Assembly: GCA_900550625.1 (NCBI GenBank)
Contig: URSW01000018.1
Location: forward strand, 1-15,912
Length of the DNA: 15,912 nt
Origin: an uncultured Eubacteriales bacterium
GTDB lineage: Bacteria; Bacillota; Clostridia; Oscillospirales; CAG-272
Reading direction: 5' to 3'
A program made the position numbers and the translations under genes. The notes beneath the pieces are model-generated. The model saw only the letters and a program-made list of their open reading frames with translations. It did no database searches and was not told where the DNA came from. This document shows positions 14,640 to 15,912 of the stretch, one piece after another; position 1 is the first letter of the stretch; every line of letters begins with the position of its first letter.

Positions 14640-15912
14640 ATGACCGATATCGAAATCGCTCAGGCGGCAAAAGCCGAGCATATAACAAAGATCGCCGAAC
14701 GCGCCGGAATACCCGAGGAATATCTCGAGCTGTACGGCTCGAACAAAGCCAAGATCTCGCCGGAGCTTTTCCGTACGCTCGAAGGAAAGAAGCAGGGGAA
14801 GCTCGTGCTTGTTACCGCGATAACGCCGACCCCGGCGGGCGAAGGCAAGACCACGACGACGATCGGTCTTGCGGACGCGCTCCGCAGAATCGGGAAGAAG
14901 CCCGTTGTCGCGCTGCGCGAGCCGTCGCTCGGTCCGGTATTCGGAATAAAGGGCGGCGCCGCCGGAGGCGGATACGCTCAGGTCATCCCCATGGAGGACA
15001 TCAACCTTCATTTCACCGGGGATTTTCACGCGATAGGCGCGGCGAACAATCTTCTCGCCGCCATGCTCGACAATCACATATATCAGGGGAACGCGCTCGG
15101 CATCGACCCGCGCCGCATCACATGGCGCCGCTGCGTCGACATGAACGACAGGCAGCTCAGGAATGTTGTTGACGGGCTCGGCGGACGTGTCAACGGCACG
15201 CCGAGGGAGGACGGCTACGACATCACCGTGGCTTCGGAGATAATGGCGCTTCTCTGCCTCGCCTCTGATATATCCGATCTCAAAGAGCGGCTTTCCCGCA
15301 TCGTAGTAGGATACACATACGACGAACGCCCCGTCACCGCAGGCGATCTGCACGCACAGGGTGCGATGGCGGCACTCCTGCGTGACGCGATAAAGCCGAA
15401 TCTCGTTCAGACTCTCGAGGGGACGCCCGCTCTCGTCCACGGCGGTCCGTTCGCCAACATCGCGCACGGCTGCAACAGCGTGACCGCGACGAAGGCGGCA
15501 ATGGCGCTCGGTGATTACGCCGTCACGGAGGCGGGCTTCGGCGCCGACCTCGGCGCGGAGAAGTTCCTCGATATCAAATGCCGCCTTGCGGGGCTTCGTC
15601 CGTCGGCGGTCGTGATTGTTGCGACTGTCCGAGCGCTGAAGATGCACGGCGGACTTGCGAAAAGCGAGCTCGGCAAGGAAGATCTCGCCGCGCTCGAAGC
15701 GGGAATGCCGAATCTGCTCCGCCATGTGAAGAACATCCGCGAGGTATACCGTCTCCCCGCGGTCGTTGCGGTCAACCGATTCCCGACCGACACCGAGGCC
15801 GAGCTCGACCTCATCGCCTCCGAGTGCGAGAAGGTGGGCGTCAACGTCCGCCTTTCCGAGGTCTGGGCGAAGGGCGGCGAGGGCGCGCTCGAGCTCGCCG
15901 ACGAGGTGCTCC
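14640..15912 (+). CDS. fhs: Formate-tetrahydrofolate ligase (3' partial)
   Basis: Makes 10-formyl-tetrahydrofolate from formate, THF and ATP in the cytoplasm, feeding purine and formyl-Met synthesis and, in acetogens, the methyl branch of the Wood-Ljungdahl pathway. Frame is open from ATG 14640, with GGAGG 6 nt upstream, to the end of the window (424 codons of a usual ~556). The N-terminus is [20 protein letters not shown]. The nucleotide loop [16 protein letters not shown] is at about residues 63-78, followed by [35 protein letters not shown] (about 94-128), then [29 protein letters not shown] and [13 protein letters not shown], all characteristic of the family. No fused cyclohydrolase/dehydrogenase domain is seen in the visible part. 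It has its own promoter, divergent from the sigma operon. Confidence 0.97.
   Translation, partial: MTDIEIAQAAKAEHITKIAERAGIPEEYLELYGSNKAKISPELFRTLEGKKQGKLVLVTAITPTPAGEGKTTTTIGLADALRRIGKKPVVALREPSLGPVFGIKGGAAGGGYAQVIPMEDINLHFTGDFHAIGAANNLLAAMLDNHIYQGNALGIDPRRITWRRCVDMNDRQLRNVVDGLGGRVNGTPREDGYDITVASEIMALLCLASDISDLKERLSRIVVGYTYDERPVTAGDLHAQGAMAALLRDAIKPNLVQTLEGTPALVHGGPFANIAHGCNSVTATKAAMALGDYAVTEAGFGADLGAEKFLDIKCRLAGLRPSAVVIVATVRALKMHGGLAKSELGKEDLAALEAGMPNLLRHVKNIREVYRLPAVVAVNRFPTDTEAELDLIASECEKVGVNVRLSEVWAKGGEGALELADEVL

Noticed and set aside
14547..15725. Minus-strand open frame of 392 codons opposite fhs
   Set aside because: The plus strand encodes an unmistakable formate-tetrahydrofolate ligase with promoter and ribosome site. 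The opposite frame also runs through the fhs promoter.
1..15912. CRISPR array, tRNA/rRNA, insertion sequence, phage or attachment site
   Set aside because: Reading both strands showed no regularly spaced repeats, no tRNA-like cloverleaf or CCA end, no transposase or integrase, and no flanking direct repeats.

Overview
The window looks like a chromosomal segment of an uncultured, moderately GC-rich Clostridia-type Firmicute (Oscillospirales/Christensenellales-like). This is an inference from gene content and signals. RNase M5 and a YwiB-like DUF1934 protein are typical of Firmicutes, the ECF sigma factor begins with an MDDNAILDLF-type N-terminus familiar from clostridial genomes, GGAGG ribosome binding sites are strong, and several promoters are textbook TTGAxx/TATAAT. 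No 16S or other marker is present, so the taxonomy is not proven. I see no phage, transposon, CRISPR array, tRNA or rRNA.

Layout. (1) 1-1539 (+): asparagine synthetase B, cut by the left edge, closed by a near-perfect bidirectional terminator. (2) 7403-1672 (-): a compact run of six genes read leftwards: ThuA-like protein, DUF1934 protein, DNA polymerase III delta (holA), RNase M5 (rnmV), a GtrA-like membrane protein, and a YgiQ-type radical SAM protein. The last is split by a frameshift just ahead of its CxxxCxxC cluster motif. A perfect-looking sigma-A promoter precedes thuA. (3) 14357-7762 (-): a cell-surface block made of an ECF sigma factor, a 1632-residue membrane-anchored alpha-2-macroglobulin-like protein overlapping it by 4 nt, and a lipoprotein polysaccharide deacetylase, closed by a GC-rich terminator at 7550-7592. 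(4) 14640-15912 (+): formate-tetrahydrofolate ligase (fhs), cut by the right edge and divergent from the sigma gene.

The most interesting part is the sigma/macroglobulin pair. Bacterial alpha-2-macroglobulins are normally lipoproteins paired with a penicillin-binding protein. Here the protein has instead a ~50-residue cytoplasmic N-terminus and one transmembrane helix, and is translationally coupled to an ECF sigma factor. That is the place and topology of an anti-sigma factor. The ectodomain keeps Big_5, MG2 and A2M-type signatures but has no CxEQ thioester anywhere. In front of the sigma gene is TGCAAC-N16-CGT, the spacing of an ECF-type promoter, suggesting autoregulation. My working hypothesis is a one-protein surface sensor in which a protease-trap-like ectodomain reports proteolysis or envelope damage to a captive sigma factor. 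The neighbouring deacetylase fits as a cell-envelope effector, but it may have its own promoter and I found no copy of the ECF motif in front of it.
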